A stretch of DNA of 64,000 nucleotides from Chimonanthus salicifolius (taxonomy: Eukaryota > Streptophyta > Magnoliopsida > Laurales > Calycanthaceae), in NCBI GenBank assembly GCA_013350335.1, contig CM023540.1, positions 30,979,175-31,043,174 on the forward strand, written 5' to 3'. Positions 59,701 to 64,000 of this stretch are shown in pieces. A program made the position numbers and the translations under genes. Each line of letters starts with the position of its first letter. The first letter of the stretch is position 1. The notes below the pieces were generated by a model, which was not told the origin of the DNA, did not search any database, and saw only the letters and a list, made by a program, of their open reading frames with translations.

Positions 59701-62700
59701 AGGCTGCAGACGCCCTTCGGACCGCTTTACGAGAATATAATCTCAAATTCAGCACTCTTCTCAATGATCCAGATTTGGCCTCCTTCAGAGCTACACAAGA
59801 ATTTAAAGAATTGCAAGAAGAGGTTTATATCTTTGTTTCAGCTGTTTGGTTCGCCTGTCATATTTTCTTCTATGCAGTTCAGATGGGTGTCCCTTCTAGC
59901 CTTTCTTGTATTGGGCATTTGTCTTTGATGATGAAATCCTTTTGGGGGTTGATGGTTTGTTTAACTTATTCTCTACATGATCTACTTTGAAGAGTCTTTA
60001 TGTGCCACAAGTTGCAAGCAGTATCATTAACAATTTGGTTGAACAGACAGTCTGGTGTATTTTGGAAACCAAAACTGTCGTTGGTGGGGTATTACCTTTT
60101 CTCGCCATTTCAAATAACTGATACCTGGTTTTGGAAATTGTTTTGGGGAAGAAAATTCAGAAACTGACATCCGAGCTAATGTGGTTTCTGCTTTCCTTGC
60201 CAGGCAAGGTTGGGTGGTGAAGATATTGGATACAGTTTCAGGAGAGATCTGAAGCTCATAAGTGAAGTCCAAGCACCATTTCGCGGTGTTAGGAGATTCT
60301 TCTATGTAGCTCTTTCTGCAGCAGCTGGGATTTCAACCTTTTTTACTGTACCTAGATTAATACTTGCAATTAAAGGTGGTGATGGTGCCCCTAATATCTG
60401 GGAGACTGCAGGAAATGCTGCCATCAACATTGGAGGTAAGTGGAAAGATACACTAAAATCTTAGCTTTCATGAAGTTAATCTAGATTCTGTACTGAAAAC
60501 AAATAACAACTAAAGCTCTGCATAGATATTTTGACAGAGTAGATTATCAGTGATTGCCTTTGATAATTATTTAGGTCCCAAAGGTTTTTGTCCACCTGTT
60601 GGCCCATTACTCAAAACACCATTAGAGTTTAGTAATTTTTTTCTTTATTATTATTCATGCACATTTCCTTTCTTTCCTCCTGATATTGAGGGCGGATGGC
60701 TGCATTGATTATTGCAACCTGGGAAATTTGAGGTAAAGTGCAGCTGTCCAGGAGGATTCAATCATAAGATAATTGTCCACCATAAATGAGAAGCAGACTT
60801 GGTGTTTTTTCCATATCTCACAGTGATCAAAGTTGTTAGTCCTATTTGACTGTTTAACAGATTTGTTTGATTTTAATTATCTTGAAGTATGTGTAACTTC
60901 ACTTCACCCTACTTTGGTATTTTAGAATCATCTACGAACTAGTTTGATCCAGAATCTACCATTGGTTGATCCTCATTGATACTAGTTTTTTTATTCTTTT
61001 AATTGACTAAACTTTTGAATCAGAACTCTACAGGTATCATTGCTCTTGTGGCATTGTTTTTCTGGGACAACAAGAAAGAGGAGGAGCAACTTGCACAGAT
61101 ATCTCGGGATGAAACTCTTTCAAGGTTGCCTTTGCGTCTTTCAACCAATCGGATTGTTGAACTTGTTCAGCTGAGAGATACTGCTAGGCCAGTTAGTATC
61201 ATTCTTTTTATTTTCTCTCTTATATGTGGTTTGATAGTTTTAGGTCGTTTTTGGATGCCCCAACTTATTTATGGGGACAGGATGCTTTTCCACAAGTTGT
61301 CACCTTTCTGATAAGGTCTGAAATGGTGCCACAAAGCAATGCCAAAATGGCATGGTTCCCGCATTCCATGCATAGTGGAACAGATAAATAAAACATCGAA
61401 AGGTCATTTTCTGTTTTGGGTGCATGCCAATAAATTTTCCTATGAAATGTTGGAAGTATTAATATCTTCATAAAATCATCTCTCTTCATTTAATTCTTTA
61501 TATTAGGTTATTTTGGCTGGTAGAAAGGAGGCTGTTTCTGTAGCTATGCAGAAAGCTGAAAGGTTCCGGACTGAACTTATTAAAAGAGGTGTTCTTTTGA
61601 TTCCTGTTGTCTTCGGTGAAGAGAGAAGGGCACCCATGGAGAGGAAAGGCTTCGGCCTCCCTGGAAAGGCAGCTACGTCTCTTCCATCAATAGGGGTAAA
61701 TATGTCACGACTAAAAATTTCATCCTACATGGTCATTGAATCATTTACATACGCATTTTGCAGTATGTTCTGTACAGTTTCGTCTTATGTACAAATTGAT
61801 AAAACACATGGGTAGACTCATCCTAAAAACTGACTTATAAGGAAAGGGTGCCCATGCAATTATAAACCTCAAGATCCCAAAGCCCACAGGCGATGTGGGA
61901 TATGCTAACACTCCTCCTCAACTCTAGGGCTGGAGACATTCGACTCTCCCCCTCCACATAGGGCTGGAGATACGAACTCAACCCATCCCTGTAGTACCTT
62001 ACTCTGATACCATAATAAAACACATTGCTAGAACTCATCCCTAAAAACAGGCTTATAAGGAGACGGTGTCCATGCATTTATAAACACTAAGATCCCAAAG
62101 CCCACAAGTGATGTGGGACATGCTAACATACAAATAACAGCTAAGGCAAGCTTGTTTCCTTGATAGAGGCTCAACTAGATGGCCCCACCCAATAAAACAT
62201 ATTTGACCGAGTACCCTGCGAATTGGCTGGGCCTTCGTTTTAAACATGTTGGCTTATTAATGTGTCAACATTAAGGTTGATGATTAAACAAGTTAGCTTG
62301 GACAACCCTTCACAAAGGCCAAACCAAGCCTAGCTAATGAACACTATTTGTAACCATGGTTTTCAATTCATTGACAACTCATGTTTATTTTGTTGACGTG
62401 AGACCTTTTAAAATGGTTGATCTGTGTTATATCAAAATTTTATTATTTAGTTATATGGTAAAATGAATTAGGAAGCATAGTATGTTGCATATCATTTATG
62501 GAACTGTTTTCTAACCTGGGAGTGCAAACTGCAAAGTATAATATTGTACCTTCTGTAACATAGCCATTAAGTTAGTTCACAATTCTTTTGATGATGTAAT
62601 CACATTTATCATTACTGCCACTATCATCATTGTAATCATCATTGCCTCTACGATTCGCCTTAATTCAGCATTTCATTTCCTTTGTATTTATTCCAGTAAT

Positions 62701-63094
62701 TATGATGTTTGTTACATGACTGTGATATAACATAGATTCTTTAGATGAAATAAACAACAAAATTCTTCCTAAATCCTTTTGTTTTGGAGTATCAATGTTT
62801 TTTCCCTTTGTTATATTCTTAAATTCAGCATCTCTTAATTTATTCTTGCTTTAGTAGTAAATTGTTCATGATTTAATTCCTTGGGGAGTTTCTTTACAAT
62901 TTCTTAATGGCAGTTCTATGCATGCAATTGACATGCTTGAGACTTTCCAATTTACATTTTATTTGTTGACGCTCTGTGTTGTCAACATGGTAGGAGGATT
63001 TTGAGAAACGAACTCAGTCTATAGCATCAAAGTCACGCTTGAAAGCAGAGATGCGATTTAAAGCCGAGATCATTTCACCTGATGAATGGGAAAG
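56760..63094 (+). CDS. LPA1: LOW PSII ACCUMULATION 1, chloroplast PSII assembly factor (partial; 3' end off the right edge)
   Basis: Seven exons are visible: 56760-56990, 58088-58191, 59687-59822, 60204-60435, 61034-61191, 61507-61695 and 62994-63094. All have GT/AG borders and compatible phases, giving 383 residues; Arabidopsis LPA1 has about 453, so one or more exons lie beyond 64000. Residues 1-55 are Ser/Thr/Arg-rich and lack acidic residues near the start, as in chloroplast transit peptides. Residues about 65-140 hold TPR-type helices (FSKGRVKDALSQFETALTLD, IEAQAALYNKACCHAYRGEA). From about 158 the LPA1/REP27 (DUF3493) region follows, with hydrophobic segments near 180-205 and 229-244, then GRKEAVSVAMQKAERFRTEL and FEKRTQSIASKSRLKAEMRF. 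LPA1 is a thylakoid membrane protein that helps assemble D1 into photosystem II. Intron 2 carries an RTE fragment and intron 6 a TRIM. Confidence 0.93.
58546..58830 (-). mobile_element. RTE-type LINE 3' fragment
   Basis: The minus strand encodes LRWFGHVSKRSKTAPVRRAE then RLQVAGMRRGV, the C-terminal signature of plant RTE-like LINEs. It decays downstream and ends in a (GAT)n-like tail at 58546-58556, typical of the clade. Lies in LPA1 intron 2. Confidence 0.7.
61797..62128 (-). mobile_element. TRIM (miniature LTR retrotransposon) in LPA1 intron 6
   Basis: Two direct repeats, 61797-61910 and about 62013-62128, share ATCC(C)TAAAAAC, GACTTATAAGGA-like, AAGATCCCAAAGCCCACA and GATGTGGGA(T/C)ATGCTAACA. 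On the minus strand each begins TGTTAGCAT. The roughly 100-bp interior carries TGGTATCAGAG (62012-62002) right after the 5' LTR and GAGGAGGAG just before the 3' LTR. TACAAAT abuts both ends (61790-61796 and 62129-62135). No coding capacity; it needs enzymes in trans. Confidence 0.85.
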
Positions 63095-63685
63095 GTCAGT
63101 TTCTGTTTGAAATTCTTTTTACACGGATGTGATATGATCCTTCATTTCCTTTCATGTAGTGGTCTCTCAGGCCACTAGTGTAACTATATAATTGAGAATA
63201 TCCTGGAAATTTGTGATGCAGTCTGCTACATCTTTAAGTTTAACCCATTGTCTATTACAGTTTCTGTTAACAAAATTTTTGGACTATTTCCACTTCAAGA
63301 TTAATGTAACCAGTGTTCTGCCTGCAACAAGTGCCATAGTTGTTATAATCATGTCAGTCAAGACACTAAGTCACAGACAAGATGCCAAGGGTTCTAAGGC
63401 ACAAGGCACACATCTAGGTCCAAGTTTGATTTTACTAGGCAGGCACTTATTTGGATACTTCAAAGTATGGGTTACATTGATTTTTATCTTTAGTACCTTG
63501 ATATTAAAGTAAATAAAAATGCCATAATATATGGGTAAGGGGTCTTCAGAACATGTTATATATGCAATGCATATTAATTATCATATTAATATTAAACAAA
63601 CACAAGTATATTATAATATTAATTGGAGTTTCTAATGAAGTATTAGTATTGATTCACTCATATGTTGAATATCTACTAGTTATTA

Positions 63686-63970
<285 letters not shown>

Positions 63971-64000
63971 TTAACATAATTGGAATAACAAATCTTCTGA

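Overview
The window is nuclear DNA of a flowering plant. It is AT-rich, the genes are split by spliceosomal introns that follow the GT/AG rule, and every recognisable protein is a plant protein. I cannot name the species. Introns of several kilobases carrying LINE remnants suggest a genome with fairly large introns, such as a woody eudicot or a magnoliid, but this is inference.

Seven protein-coding loci can be supported. In order: (1) a mitochondrial thiamine-diphosphate carrier on the minus strand, seven coding exons between 13170 and the left edge, last residues outside the window; (2) a PWWP-domain (PDP family) chromatin protein on the plus strand, two exons, 18479-23768; (3) an unrecognised 126-aa single-exon protein, 25388-25008 minus; (4) an FPF1-type flowering-promoting small protein, 29664-29999 plus; (5) a VAMP72-type R-SNARE, five exons, 41733-33776 minus; (6) a heavy-metal-associated isoprenylated plant protein (HIPP), three exons, 48734-49938 plus; (7) LPA1, a chloroplast photosystem II assembly factor, seven exons from 56760 to 63094 plus, with its 3' end beyond the right edge. 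An orphan last exon resembling fumarase lies at 27668-27582. The genes do not form a pathway; they are ordinary, independently transcribed plant genes.

The accessory content is mainly repeats. The best one is a complete copia-type LTR retrotransposon without coding capacity (34506-37658) inside VAMP72 intron 3. It has two 1024-bp LTRs with only two differences seen, a 5-bp target duplication, a tRNA-Met-type primer site and a polypurine tract. A miniature LTR element (TRIM, 61797-62128) sits in LPA1 intron 6. Other repeats are LINE fragments in introns of the carrier, PDP and LPA1 genes, two tRNA-derived SINE families, several foldback (MITE-like) elements, a 4 x 68-bp minisatellite, and a dispersed element rich in CGGCCGATAT-like palindromes. 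One foldback family occupies the first intron of two different genes (carrier and VAMP72).

I see no rRNA, no canonical tRNA gene, no CRISPR array and no prokaryotic-style system. Nothing amounts to a new biochemical system. The most notable observations are the young non-autonomous LTR element, the shared first-intron foldback arrays, the orphan fumarase exon and the unknown 126-aa protein.
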